Made by a program: the position numbers and the translations under genes
Shown here: positions 5,646-13,044 of the stretch, piece by piece
Position numbering within the stretch: position 1 is the first letter of the stretch
How the letters are laid out: each line of letters opens with the position of its first letter
Notes under the pieces: model-generated
What the model saw: only the letters and a program-made list of their open reading frames with translations
Databases searched by the model: none
Told to the model about the DNA's origin: nothing
NCBI GenBank assembly: GCA_045657645.1
Contig: JAZOTL010000145.1
Location: forward strand, 1 to 17,395
Direction of reading: 5' to 3'
From: RGIG7300 sp045657645
GTDB taxonomy: Bacteria; Bacillota; Clostridia; Oscillospirales; CAG-272
Length of the DNA stretch: 17,395 bases

Positions 5646-6968
5646 ATGAAGCGAACTTTAAGCTTGTTTTTTGCCGTTTTGCTTGCCTGTGCTTCCGTTT
5701 TTGCCCTGCCCTTGGCGGCAAAGGAACCACTACCTGCCTACAGTAAGCATTACGGTGTTTATAATATAGAGAACAATACCGTGTGTCTTGAAAAAAATAT
5801 AGACGAAAAGGTATATCCCGCATCTACCGCAAAAATAATGGCGGCCGTTGTTGCCTGCGAGTATTATAAGGAAAACTATAACACCAAAATAACGGTAAAG
5901 GCAGAGTGGCTTGCGGACGTTGTGGGCCATACGGTAGGCATTGCCCCGGGGGAAAAGCTTTCCGCCCGTGACCTTATAGGTATGCTTGTGGTGAGCAATG
6001 CAAATGATGCGGCTTACGTGCTTGCAGGGGCTATATGCGGCAATGTTGATGACTTTGTTGCCCTTATGAACAACAAGGCCACCACCCTTGGAATGGATAA
6101 TACCAAATATATCAACCCAACAGGTGTTGACGGCGAAGGGGCCTGCACCACGGTGCGTGATGTTATGACCCTAAGCTCTTACGCTATATCCCTTTCCCTT
6201 ATATTAGACGTGGCAGGCGCCCGTAATATAGGTGTGGAGGCCACAAATACAAGTAATATAAGAACCCTTTATAACCGTAACTACTTTTGCTCAAACTATT
6301 ACAACCCCAACTACGTAAATACAAGCGTTATAGGCTTAAACTCCGGCAAGACCTCCGGCTCCAGCCTTGTTGTTGTGGGTAGAAACAGCGCAGGCCTTAC
6401 CTACGTTGTAGTGGTAATGGACGCAAGGGACGCAACCGAGGAGGAGCAAGGCGAGGACAATTTCTATGTAGGAGCTTATGAGGATGCAGAGCTTTTGCTT
6501 GATTGGGCGTACGATGCCTACGGCTATACAACGGTGCTTCATGCCTCGGATATGGTGTGCGAGGTGCCTGTAAAGCTTTCAGGCAAGGTGGACCACGTTA
6601 TCCTGTTGCCGGAATATGAGGTTGTTGAATTCCTTTCCGTTGACGTGGACGTAAAACAGGACGTAACCAAGGAGTTTGTGCTTTACGAAGAGGTGCTTGA
6701 AGCCCCCTTGAGCAAGGGACAGGCTGTTGGCGAAATGACAGTCTTTGTAAACGGCAAGGAGCTTGAAACCGTAAAGCTTGTTTGTAAAAACAACGTAGAG
6801 CGCAGTAACTGGTTGCTGTTTACCGATAAGATAGTAAGATTTTTCACCCATCCCCTTGCTATTGTAATAGAGGTACTGTTAGCTGCCTTTGTTGTGTGGG
6901 TGCTTATAGTTCAGGCACGCCGCTATAAGAATAAAAACAGAACCGTAAGGTATAGAAACTATAAATAA
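5646..6968 (+). CDS. D-Ala-D-Ala carboxypeptidase-like protein (peptidase S11, DacF type)
   Basis: This is a low-molecular-weight penicillin-binding protein homologue, which would trim peptidoglycan stem peptides outside the membrane. The ATG at 5646 starts a 440-residue chain with a signal peptide (KRTLSLFFAVLLACASVFA). The S11 domain has the acyl-enzyme motif S60-T-A-K63. The second motif reads S117-N-A-N120 instead of S-x-N, and the third reads N232-S-G234 where K-T-G is expected. A PBP5-type beta-rich C-terminal domain follows (about 303-376). A hydrophobic helix at about 404-424 then anchors it, with a basic tail of about 15 residues inside. An upstream in-frame ATG at 5598 lies within ribF and would spoil the signal peptide. 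The ribosome site is weak, which fits coupling to ribF. The enzyme may be active with altered specificity or partly inactive. Confidence 0.88.
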   Translation: MKRTLSLFFAVLLACASVFALPLAAKEPLPAYSKHYGVYNIENNTVCLEKNIDEKVYPASTAKIMAAVVACEYYKENYNTKITVKAEWLADVVGHTVGIAPGEKLSARDLIGMLVVSNANDAAYVLAGAICGNVDDFVALMNNKATTLGMDNTKYINPTGVDGEGACTTVRDVMTLSSYAISLSLILDVAGARNIGVEATNTSNIRTLYNRNYFCSNYYNPNYVNTSVIGLNSGKTSGSSLVVVGRNSAGLTYVVVVMDARDATEEEQGEDNFYVGAYEDAELLLDWAYDAYGYTTVLHASDMVCEVPVKLSGKVDHVILLPEYEVVEFLSVDVDVKQDVTKEFVLYEEVLEAPLSKGQAVGEMTVFVNGKELETVKLVCKNNVERSNWLLFTDKIVRFFTHPLAIVIEVLLAAFVVWVLIVQARRYKNKNRTVRYRNYK

Positions 6969-6996
6969 AAATCGGCTCAATGAGCCGATTTTTTAA
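6967..6996. terminator. Bidirectional terminator between the dacF-like gene and rarA
   Basis: A 12-bp stem AAAAATCGGCTC/GAGCCGATTTTT (6967-6978 with 6982-6993) with loop AAT, and T-runs on both strands. It starts inside the stop codon of the dacF-like gene and serves the converging rarA transcript too. Confidence 0.9.
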
Positions 6997-7009
6997 TTTA
7001 TAGAAAATT

Positions 7010-7091
7010 TCTCCACATCGGGCATCCGCAGATATAATTATCTTTTAAGATAATTCCCGAACACGTGGGCGGCAGCTTGCCGCTTTACTTA
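7010..7091 (-). repeat. Intergenic repeat family 2, copy 2 (3' end of rarA)
   Basis: This is the partner of 1245-1325. On the minus strand it begins across the rarA stop codon (CTAAGTAAAGCGG), makes hairpin GCGGCA-AGC-TGCCGC, then a long hairpin closed by TCGGG...CCCGA with a perfect inner AATTATCT/AGATAATT stem, and ends in GATGCCCGATGTGGAGA, identical to copy 1 over this end. The bidirectional terminator follows about 14 bases further on. The outer parts are conserved; the inner stem is different sequence but still paired. Confidence 0.7.
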
Positions 7092-8317
7092 GTCCCTTTA
7101 ACTTTATCCCAATATGCCTTTGCCGCCTGCTCGGTCTTGTTTTCTCCGTATTCGTAGAAGCAAGAGCCCTGCAGGTCCCTTGGCAGGTACTGCTGCTTAA
7201 CGTAGTGGTTGGGATAGTCGTGGGGGTATTTGTAGTTATCGTATCTGTTTGAGGGGCGCATATAGTCGGGGATGTTTTGCCCCTTTCCTGCATCTATCAT
7301 TTCCTTTGCCTTTGCATATGCCATATATGCAGAGTTGGATTTTGGAGCTGTAGCAAGCAGTAAAGCCGCATTTGCAAGAGGAATACGTGCCTCCGGCATG
7401 CCAAGGTCAAAGGCAGACTGAACACAGGCACGCACTATTGCCGCCGCCTGGGGATAGGCAAGTCCTATATCCTCGCTTGCAATAACCTGTAATCGGCGGC
7501 ACACGCCTATAAGGTCGCCCCCTTCAAGAGCTTTTGCAACGTAGAATATAGTAGCATCGGGATCGGAACCGCGAATTGATTTTTGTATGCCCGAAAGTAT
7601 ATCGTAGTGTACCGTGCCCGATTTATCAAAGTTTCCTATGTTTTTGGGGGCAATATCCTTTATTTTATCTACGGTTATTTCCTCACCGCATATGTGGTAG
7701 GCGTTTTCAAGGTAGTTAAGACTACGCCTTACGTCCCCTGCTCCTATCTCTGCAATGTATTGCAGAGCTTCGGGTGAACAGACGGTGGCACCACCGTTGT
7801 CCCGGTTTAAAATAGCAAGGGCGCGCTCAAGGGCCTTGGCTATATCATCAGAATTTACCGCCTTGAACTCAAAGGTGGCGCTTCTTGAAATTATTGCGTT
7901 ATATACGTAAAGGTAGGGATTTTCCGTGGTGGATGCGATAAGAGTTATCTTTCCGTTTTCCAGATATTCAAGCAGGGATTGCTGCTGTTTTTTATTGAAA
8001 TACTGTATCTCGTCAAGATAAAGCAGAATTCCGCCTGAACCAAAGACCGAATCGGTTTCGGCAATTACCTCTTTTACGTCTGCAAGGGAGGCTGAGGTTG
8101 CGTTAAGACAGCGAAGGGTCATACCCGATTTTGCCGCAATTATTCTTGCCGCGGTGGTCTTTCCCGTGCCGGGAGGGCCCCAAAATATCATATTTGGCAG
8201 GTAGTTGCTCTCTATTATCTTGCGTATAGCTCCCCTTTCTCCAAAAAGGTGCTTCTGCCCTACCATTTCTTCAAATTCTGCAGGTCTTATCCTGTCAGCT
8301 AAAGGTCTGTTGGTCAT
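7085..8317 (-). CDS. rarA: Replication-associated recombination ATPase RarA (MgsA)
   Basis: This AAA+ ATPase of the clamp-loader type acts at stalled replication forks. The 410 residues show Walker A GPPGTGKTT (47-55), Walker B LLYLDE (98-103), sensor 1 STTEN (129-133), a probable arginine finger in ISRSATF, sensor 2 GDVRRSLN (194-201), then the RarA-specific tetramerisation region ending with the conserved MRPSNRYDNYKYPHDYPNHYV block. I choose the ATG at 8315-8317, which has GGAGGG 5 bases upstream; the ATG at 8338 overlaps the -10 region. It is transcribed divergently from the L10 operon. A structured repeat covers its stop codon. Confidence 0.95.
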   Translation of the reverse strand: MTNRPLADRIRPAEFEEMVGQKHLFGERGAIRKIIESNYLPNMIFWGPPGTGKTTAARIIAAKSGMTLRCLNATSASLADVKEVIAETDSVFGSGGILLYLDEIQYFNKKQQQSLLEYLENGKITLIASTTENPYLYVYNAIISRSATFEFKAVNSDDIAKALERALAILNRDNGGATVCSPEALQYIAEIGAGDVRRSLNYLENAYHICGEEITVDKIKDIAPKNIGNFDKSGTVHYDILSGIQKSIRGSDPDATIFYVAKALEGGDLIGVCRRLQVIASEDIGLAYPQAAAIVRACVQSAFDLGMPEARIPLANAALLLATAPKSNSAYMAYAKAKEMIDAGKGQNIPDYMRPSNRYDNYKYPHDYPNHYVKQQYLPRDLQGSCFYEYGENKTEQAAKAYWDKVKGTK

Positions 8318-8338
8318 CTCATCCCTCCTATCCTTCAT

Positions 8339-8367
8339 ATTATATCAAAAGCAGGCGATTTTTTCAA
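8339..8367 (-). promoter_or_regulatory. SigA-type promoter of rarA
   Basis: On the minus strand TTGAAA (8362-8367), a 17-base spacer and TATAAT (8339-8344). The leader would be only about 15 bases. Confidence 0.8.
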
Positions 8368-8403
8368 GCAAATTATTTTTACTGCAGATTTTTAAAAAAA
8401 CTC

Positions 8404-8432
8404 TTGACAAAGCAGCTTACATATGGTATCAT
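8404..8432 (+). promoter_or_regulatory. Strong SigA promoter of rplJ-rplL
   Basis: Consensus TTGACA (8404-8409), a 17-base spacer and TATCAT (8427-8432). Transcription should start around 8438, at the foot of the L10 leader. Confidence 0.85.
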
Positions 8433-8436
8433 ATTC

Positions 8437-8582
8437 AGGCTATCCAAAGACAGCAGGTTTTAGTGTAAAATGTCCTGCCGAGGAAAGAGCCTTTAATTTA
8501 TTGAACGGTTCATTAAGACATAGATTTGTTTTAACTTTCTTTCGGTTATTTTTTACTTCTAAAACCGAAGAAAGTTTTTTTA
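8437..8582 (+). promoter_or_regulatory. Ribosomal protein L10 leader RNA with attenuator
   Basis: This is the autoregulatory mRNA leader bound by the L10(L12)4 complex. It has a closing stem AGGCT/AGCCT (8437-8441 with 8488-8492), an internal loop CCAAAGACA/CGAGGAAAG typical of the L10 kink-turn site, and an upper stem GCAGG/CCTGC (8453-8457 with 8474-8478) extended by TTTTA/TAAAA. Downstream comes a terminator: AACTTTCTT..CGGTT (8533-8547) pairs with AACCGAAGAAAGTT (8563-8576, one bulged T), followed by a T-run. This implies premature termination when L10 is in excess. Confidence 0.85.
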
Positions 8583-8607
8583 TTTTTTTCGGGAGGTGAA
8601 AAGTAAA

Positions 8608-9195
8608 ATGCCAAGCGCAAAAGTTTTAGCTCAGAAGCAGCATGATGTTGAAGTTCTGACCGAGAAGATCAAGGCAGCTACCGCAGGTGTTCTGGTATGC
8701 TATCAGGGTATTACCGTTGACGAAGACACCAAGCTCCGTAAGGAGATGCGTGAAGCAGGCGTTGACTACAAGGTTTACAAGAATTCCATCACCGGACGTG
8801 CATGTGACAACTGTGGATACAGCGATATGAAGCAGTATCTTGAAGGTATGACCGCTTTCGCAGTTAGCGAAAACGATCCCGTTGCAGCAGCAAAGATCCT
8901 TAAGAAGTACGCTGATAAGATCGAAACATTCGAAATTAAGGCAGGCTTCATTGACGGTGGAGTTATCGATGCAGCAGCAGTAAACGCACTTGCTGAAATT
9001 CCTTCCAAGGAAGGTCTTATCTGCAAGGTACTGGGAAGCATCCAGTCTCCTCTTTACAAGCTCGCATATGCTTTACAGGCTATCATCGACAAGAGCGGAG
9101 AAGAAGTTCCCGCAGACGAGCCTGCTGAAGAAGCAGCAGAGCCCGCAGCAGAAGCAGAAGCTCCTGCAGCAGAAGAAGCTCCCGCAGCTGAGTAA
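8608..9195 (+). CDS. rplJ: 50S ribosomal protein L10
   Basis: L10 forms the base of the ribosomal stalk and binds L12 dimers. The protein begins MPSAKVLAQKQ with the standard L10 core: GVLVCYQGITV, LRKEMREAGVDYKVYKNS and an L12-binding C-terminal helix. The GTG at 8596 is part of the ribosome site GGGAGGTGA, so the ATG at 8608 (9-base spacing) is the start, giving 195 residues. That is longer than the usual 165-175 because of a tail of about 31 residues (165-195) made almost only of Ala, Glu, Pro and Asp. It is preceded by the L10 leader and followed 71 bases later by rplL; that gap holds only the rplL ribosome site. Confidence 0.97.
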   Translation: MPSAKVLAQKQHDVEVLTEKIKAATAGVLVCYQGITVDEDTKLRKEMREAGVDYKVYKNSITGRACDNCGYSDMKQYLEGMTAFAVSENDPVAAAKILKKYADKIETFEIKAGFIDGGVIDAAAVNALAEIPSKEGLICKVLGSIQSPLYKLAYALQAIIDKSGEEVPADEPAEEAAEPAAEAEAPAAEEAPAAE

Positions 9196-9266
9196 TAAGC
9201 TGCAACAAAAGTCCGCGTGACTATAAACAAATTTTAAAAAAATTCTATTTTCGGAGGTAAATTAAA

Positions 9267-9638
9267 ATGGCAAGCGAAAAGACCACAAACATTCTTGAAG
9301 AAATAAAGACTTTAACCATTCTCGAGCTCAACGATCTCGTTAAGGCTCTCGAAGAGGAGTTCGGCGTATCCGCAGCTCCCGTAGCAGTAGCAGGTGCAGC
9401 TCCCGCAGCTGCAGCAGCAGAGGAGAAGACCGAATTCGACGTTATCCTTAAGTCCGCTGGCGCTTCCAAGCTCGGCGTTATCAAGGTAGTTCGTGAGATC
9501 ACCGGTCTTGGCCTTAAGGACGCTAAGGACCTCGTTGAGAGCGCTCCTAAGACCCTTAAGGAAGGCGTTTCCAAGGACGAAGCAGAGGCTCTTAAGGCTC
9601 AGCTCGCTGAGGCAGGCGCAGAAGTTGAGGTTAAGTAA
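9267..9638 (+). CDS. rplL: 50S ribosomal protein L7/L12
   Basis: This is the stalk protein that recruits translation GTPases. The 123 residues comprise an N-terminal dimerisation domain (1-35), a flexible Ala/Pro-rich hinge (about 36-52) and the conserved C-terminal domain (EKTEFDVILKSAG, KLGVIKVVREITGLGLKDAKDLVE) with the usual factor-binding helix residues. GGAGGT lies 8 bases before the ATG. The gene closes the two-gene operon and is followed by a strong terminator instead of rpoB. Confidence 0.98.
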   Translation: MASEKTTNILEEIKTLTILELNDLVKALEEEFGVSAAPVAVAGAAPAAAAAEEKTEFDVILKSAGASKLGVIKVVREITGLGLKDAKDLVESAPKTLKEGVSKDEAEALKAQLAEAGAEVEVK

Positions 9639-9661
9639 TTTAACTTTACTTAAAGATAGCA

Positions 9662-9698
9662 AAATAACCGTTGCGTAATGCAACGGTTATTTTTTTGT
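9662..9698 (+). terminator. Terminator of rplJ-rplL
   Basis: A perfect 13-bp stem AAATAACCGTTGC/GCAACGGTTATTT (9662-9674 with 9680-9692) with loop GTAAT and a T-run. Confidence 0.93.
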
Positions 9699-9723
9699 GC
9701 TTTTTCGAAAAACCACTCAAACT

Positions 9724-9756
9724 CGACGATAACATCAAGTTATCGCCGTTTTTTTA
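9724..9756 (+). terminator. Second, tandem terminator after rplL
   Basis: CGACGATAAC (9724-9733) pairs with GTTATCGCCG (9739-9748) with one A-C mismatch and loop ATCAA, followed by seven T's. As a back-up it would isolate the next gene from the very strong ribosomal transcript. Confidence 0.75.
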
Positions 9757-9789
9757 CTTCCTTTTTCGAAGCCTGTTTTCTTCTTCCCC

Positions 9790-9818
9790 TTGCAAAAACC
9801 GAGAGAGTAATATATAAT
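9790..9818 (+). promoter_or_regulatory. SigA-type promoter of the beta-glucosidase operon
   Basis: TTGCAA (9790-9795), a 17-base spacer and TATAAT (9813-9818). A short palindrome ATTGCAAT follows near the predicted transcription start; it is too short to call an operator. Confidence 0.75.
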
Positions 9819-9852
9819 TGAATTGCAATATTTTCATTAAAGGAGAATAAGT

Positions 9853-11205
9853 ATGTCATTCCCAAAAGACTTTTTATGGGGAGCAGCAAGCTCCTCCTAT
9901 CAGATAGAGGGTGCTTGGAACGAGGACGGCAAGCTGCCCGGAATATGGGATGCCCTTAGCTTTGGCCACGTTAAGCACAACGAGGACGGAGCCGAGGCCT
10001 GCGACCATTACCACAGATACAAAGAGGACGTAGCCATTATGAAGGAGCTGGGGCTTAAAAGCTACCGCTTTTCTATCTCCTGGCCCAGAGTAATGAACGA
10101 AAAGAAGGAGCCGATCCCCGGCGGTATAAAATTCTATTCCGATCTTATTGACGAGCTTCTGGCTGCAGGCATCACCCCTATGATAACCGTATACCATTGG
10201 GATCTGCCCATGTGGGTACACGAGCTTGGCGGCTGGAAGTGGGAAGGTATATCCGACCTTTTTGCTGAGTATACAAAGCTTGTTGTAGACAGCTACAGCG
10301 ACCGTGTTAAGTATTGGATGACCATAAACGAGCCCCAGGTATTTATAGGCTTGGGCTACCAGCTTGGCATACACGCGCCCTTTGAAAAGGTAGATAACGA
10401 CACCCTTGCCGATATTACAAAGAACGTACTGCTTGCTCACGGCAAATCTGCCCGCACCATAAAGAAGTACGCAAAGCAGGATGTGCTTGTGGGAACCGCC
10501 TTTACAGGCGTGTGGAAGACCCCTTGGGATGAAACCGAGGAAGGTATTGAGGAAGCAAGAAAGTACAACTACTGCTGTGAGTCCTTTATATTCTCCACCC
10601 CCTATTGGGCAGACCCCGTGCTTTTGGGCGAATTCCACCCCGAAGCCCTTGCAAAGCTTGGCAAGACCGAGCCCTTTATAACCCCCGAGGAAATGGATAT
10701 AATCCACGCCCCCATAGACTTTTTCGGCTACAACATATACCGTTCCTGCAACTATGACGACGTATGGAACGGCAGAAATCCCCGCCAGTACAGAGGTATG
10801 CCCCGTAACGCCCTTGAATGGAACATTACTCCCGAGGTTATGTATTGGTCGGTGCGTATGATGTACGAGCGCTACAAGCTGCCCATTATGATAACCGAAA
10901 ACGGCACCTGTGACCTTGATATGGTATATCCCGACGGCAAGATTCACGATAATCTGCGTCAGTACTATATCCAGTCCTACCTTGGCAGTCTTAAGCGCGC
11001 GGTAGATGAAGGCTATCCCGTGCTTGGCTACCAGTATTGGTCCCTTATGGATAACTTTGAATGGGCAGAAGGCTACGACAAGCGCCTTGGTCTTGTTTAT
11101 ATCGACTACCGCGATTATAAGAGAATTCTTAAGGATTCTGCCTTTATATACAAGGATATAGTAGCCACAAACGGCGAAAATCTTAAATACAACCTTTATG
11201 AGTGA
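9853..11205 (+). CDS. bglA: GH1 family beta-glucosidase
   Basis: This cytoplasmic retaining beta-glycosidase releases glucose from cellobiose and other beta-glucosides. The 450-residue TIM barrel has the GH1 signature FLWGAASSSYQIEGA (7-21), acid/base Glu160 in TINEPQ, nucleophile Glu349 in ITENGT, and DNFEWAEGY (400-408). Glu406 in the last motif is the residue that contacts the free C6 hydroxyl, whereas 6-phospho-beta-glucosidases carry Ser and Lys there, so I expect a non-phosphorylated substrate. There is no signal peptide. AGGAG lies 7 bases before the ATG. trmO overlaps its end by 8 bases. The preferred sugar cannot be told from sequence; beta-galactosidase side activity is common. Confidence 0.96.
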   Translation: MSFPKDFLWGAASSSYQIEGAWNEDGKLPGIWDALSFGHVKHNEDGAEACDHYHRYKEDVAIMKELGLKSYRFSISWPRVMNEKKEPIPGGIKFYSDLIDELLAAGITPMITVYHWDLPMWVHELGGWKWEGISDLFAEYTKLVVDSYSDRVKYWMTINEPQVFIGLGYQLGIHAPFEKVDNDTLADITKNVLLAHGKSARTIKKYAKQDVLVGTAFTGVWKTPWDETEEGIEEARKYNYCCESFIFSTPYWADPVLLGEFHPEALAKLGKTEPFITPEEMDIIHAPIDFFGYNIYRSCNYDDVWNGRNPRQYRGMPRNALEWNITPEVMYWSVRMMYERYKLPIMITENGTCDLDMVYPDGKIHDNLRQYYIQSYLGSLKRAVDEGYPVLGYQYWSLMDNFEWAEGYDKRLGLVYIDYRDYKRILKDSAFIYKDIVATNGENLKYNLYE

Positions 11206-11872
11206 TATTCTTAAAATAGAGCCTGTCGCCTATATTGAAAATGATTTTGAGGGCAAGTTTGCCGTTCCCAGACAAAGCGGACTTGCCCCCTCTGCCCTGT
11301 CAAGGATAGTTTTTGCAAAGGAATATGCAGACCCAAACTGCATACGTGGCATTGAAGGCTTTTCCCACCTGTGGCTTATATGGGGCTTTTCCGAAAATCC
11401 ACAGGGCAAATGGTCGCCAACGGTGCGTCCGCCCCGCCTTGGGGGCAACACCCGTATGGGGGTGTTTGCCACCCGTTCACCCTTCCGCCCAAACTCTCTC
11501 GGCCTTACCCTTGTAAAGCTGGAAGGAGTTGAATCGGGCGTACTTACAGTTTCGGGTGCAGACCTTGTGTGCGGCACGCCTATCTACGATATAAAGCCCT
11601 ACCTGCCCGATTTTGAAAGCATACCCTGCGCCACGGGCGGATTTGCTGACAGCTTTACAGGCTATAAGCTGGAGGTAGAGTTCCCAAAGGAGCTTTATGA
11701 AATCATACCAAGTCAAAAAGCAGAGGCGCTTATTGAAATACTAAAGGGCGACCCCCGTCCCTCATACCAAAATGACCCAAAAAGGATCTACGGCTTTGCC
11801 TATGCAGGCTATGAGGTAAAATTCCGCGTAGACGGCACCACGCTCATCGTTTCCGATGTAAAGGAGAAATAA
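11198..11872 (+). CDS. trmO: tRNA (N6-threonylcarbamoyladenosine37-N6)-methyltransferase TrmO
   Basis: The enzyme methylates t6A37 of tRNA to m6t6A using S-adenosylmethionine (TsaA/YaeB family, with its own beta-barrel fold). The 224 residues carry PRQSGL (24-29), FSHLWLIWGF (55-64), the block around TRSPFRPNSLGLT (92-104), GTPIYDIKPYLP (126-137) and the C-terminal DPRPSYQ (185-191). All family motifs seem intact. It overlaps the beta-glucosidase by 8 bases, and its stop shares a base with the next start (TAATG). Linkage to a glycosidase is likely just operon packing. Confidence 0.94.
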   Translation: MSDILKIEPVAYIENDFEGKFAVPRQSGLAPSALSRIVFAKEYADPNCIRGIEGFSHLWLIWGFSENPQGKWSPTVRPPRLGGNTRMGVFATRSPFRPNSLGLTLVKLEGVESGVLTVSGADLVCGTPIYDIKPYLPDFESIPCATGGFADSFTGYKLEVEFPKELYEIIPSQKAEALIEILKGDPRPSYQNDPKRIYGFAYAGYEVKFRVDGTTLIVSDVKEK

Positions 11873-12978
11873 TGTACGAAAAAAACTTTAAATTAGGCTT
11901 TGGATGTATGCGCCCGCCTATGAAGGACGGCGAACCCGATGCCGCAGAATTTTCCCGTATGGTAGACGCTTATATTGAGGCAGGCTTTAACTATTTTGAT
12001 ACAGCCCACGGTTACGTTTCGGGCAAGAACGAGGCTATGCTCAAAACCTGCCTTACAAGCCGCTATCCGAGAGAGGCCTATATTCTTACCGATAAGCTTT
12101 CTACCAACTTTTTTAAAACCGAGGAGGAGATACTTCCCCTTTTTGAAAAGCAGCTTGAGGAATGTGGGGTAGAATATTTTGATTACTACCTTATGCACGC
12201 CCAGGACCGTATTTTATACGAAAAGTATAAGAGCTGTAACGCCTATGAAATTGCACTTGGCTTAAAGGAACAGGGCAAAATAAAGCACTTCGGAATATCC
12301 TTCCACGATACTGCAGAGGTTTTGGAGCAAATACTTTGCGACTATCCCCAGATAGAGGTAGTACAGATACAGTTTAACTATGCCGACTACTACGACCCCG
12401 CCGTTCAAAGCCGCAAGGTGTACGAAACATGCCGAAAATACGGCAAGCCTGTTATAATAATGGAGCCCGTTAAGGGCGGCTGTCTTGTGAATCTGCCCGA
12501 TGAGGCAAAGGCTGTGTTTGACGAGCTTGGCACAAGAAGCTATGCAAGCTATGCCATCCGCTTTGCCGCAGGCTTTGAAGGAGTAATGAGTGTACTTTCG
12601 GGTATGGGAAGTATGGAAATGGTAGAGGACAACGTTAACAGTATAAAAAACTTTGTTCCCCTTAACGAAAAAGAGCTTGAAGCCATAGACAAGGTTCGTG
12701 CTATTTTTGCCGCAAAGGATACTATCCCCTGCACCGCCTGCAAATACTGTGTTGATTCCTGCCCCAAAAATATCCCCATCCCCGAGCTATTTGGGTGTCT
12801 TAACAGCAAAAGAATGTATAATAACTGGAGCGCAAGCTATTATTACAATGTTCACACCCGTAACGGCGGATCGGCCGGCACCTGCATAAAATGCGGAAAA
12901 TGCGAAACCTTTTGCCCCCAGCACCTTAAAATAAGGGATCTGCTTGAAACGGTTGCAGAGGAATTTGAAAAGAAATAA
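11872..12978 (+). CDS. Aldo/keto reductase with C-terminal ferredoxin-type 2[4Fe-4S] domain
   Basis: This is a putative oxidoreductase found widely in anaerobic Clostridia; the substrate is unknown. The (beta/alpha)8 barrel (about 1-265) has the AKR tetrad Asp43, Tyr48, Lys75 and His109 (FDTAHGY, DKLS, YYLMHA). A C-terminal domain carries two four-cysteine clusters: Cys287-x2-290-x2-293-x3-297 and Cys338-x2-341-x2-344-x3-348. Electrons may therefore come from or go to ferredoxin as well as NAD(P)H. The start overlaps the trmO stop (TAATG). It is the last gene of the operon before a strong terminator. No truncation seen (368 residues, normal for the class). Confidence 0.93.
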   Translation: MYEKNFKLGFGCMRPPMKDGEPDAAEFSRMVDAYIEAGFNYFDTAHGYVSGKNEAMLKTCLTSRYPREAYILTDKLSTNFFKTEEEILPLFEKQLEECGVEYFDYYLMHAQDRILYEKYKSCNAYEIALGLKEQGKIKHFGISFHDTAEVLEQILCDYPQIEVVQIQFNYADYYDPAVQSRKVYETCRKYGKPVIIMEPVKGGCLVNLPDEAKAVFDELGTRSYASYAIRFAAGFEGVMSVLSGMGSMEMVEDNVNSIKNFVPLNEKELEAIDKVRAIFAAKDTIPCTACKYCVDSCPKNIPIPELFGCLNSKRMYNNWSASYYYNVHTRNGGSAGTCIKCGKCETFCPQHLKIRDLLETVAEEFEKK

Positions 12979-12997
12979 AAAAATTTCAACAAGAATA

Positions 12998-13036
12998 AAA
13001 GACGGTTAGGACTTTTGTCCTAACCGTCTTTTTACA
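12998..13036. terminator. Bidirectional terminator between the reductase and membrane-protein genes
   Basis: A perfect 15-bp stem AAAGACGGTTAGGAC/GTCCTAACCGTCTTT (12998-13012 with 13017-13031) with loop TTTT and T/A tracts on either side. It serves the + operon and the converging - operon. Confidence 0.95.
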
Positions 13037-13044
13037 TTTTAGAT

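Noticed and set aside
8437..8582. Metabolite riboswitch upstream of rplJ
   Set aside because: The CCAAAGACA / CGAGGAAAG internal loop and stems match the L10 protein-binding leader; no ligand-binding core is needed to explain it.
8596..8598. GTG start for rplJ
   Set aside because: It overlaps the GGGAGGTGA ribosome site; the ATG at 8608 has proper spacing and gives the standard L10 N-terminus.
9819..9835. Operator ATTGCAAT for a sugar regulator
   Set aside because: An 8-base palindrome in AT-rich DNA is expected by chance, and no regulator gene is nearby.
9874..10947. Long open frame antisense to the beta-glucosidase
   Set aside because: It mirrors the codon bias of the GH1 gene, has no recognisable domain and no ribosome site.
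9853..11205. 6-phospho-beta-glucosidase with a PTS system
   Set aside because: The loop near 400-410 reads FEWAEGY, with Glu in place of the phosphate-binding Ser/Lys pattern, and no PTS gene is present.
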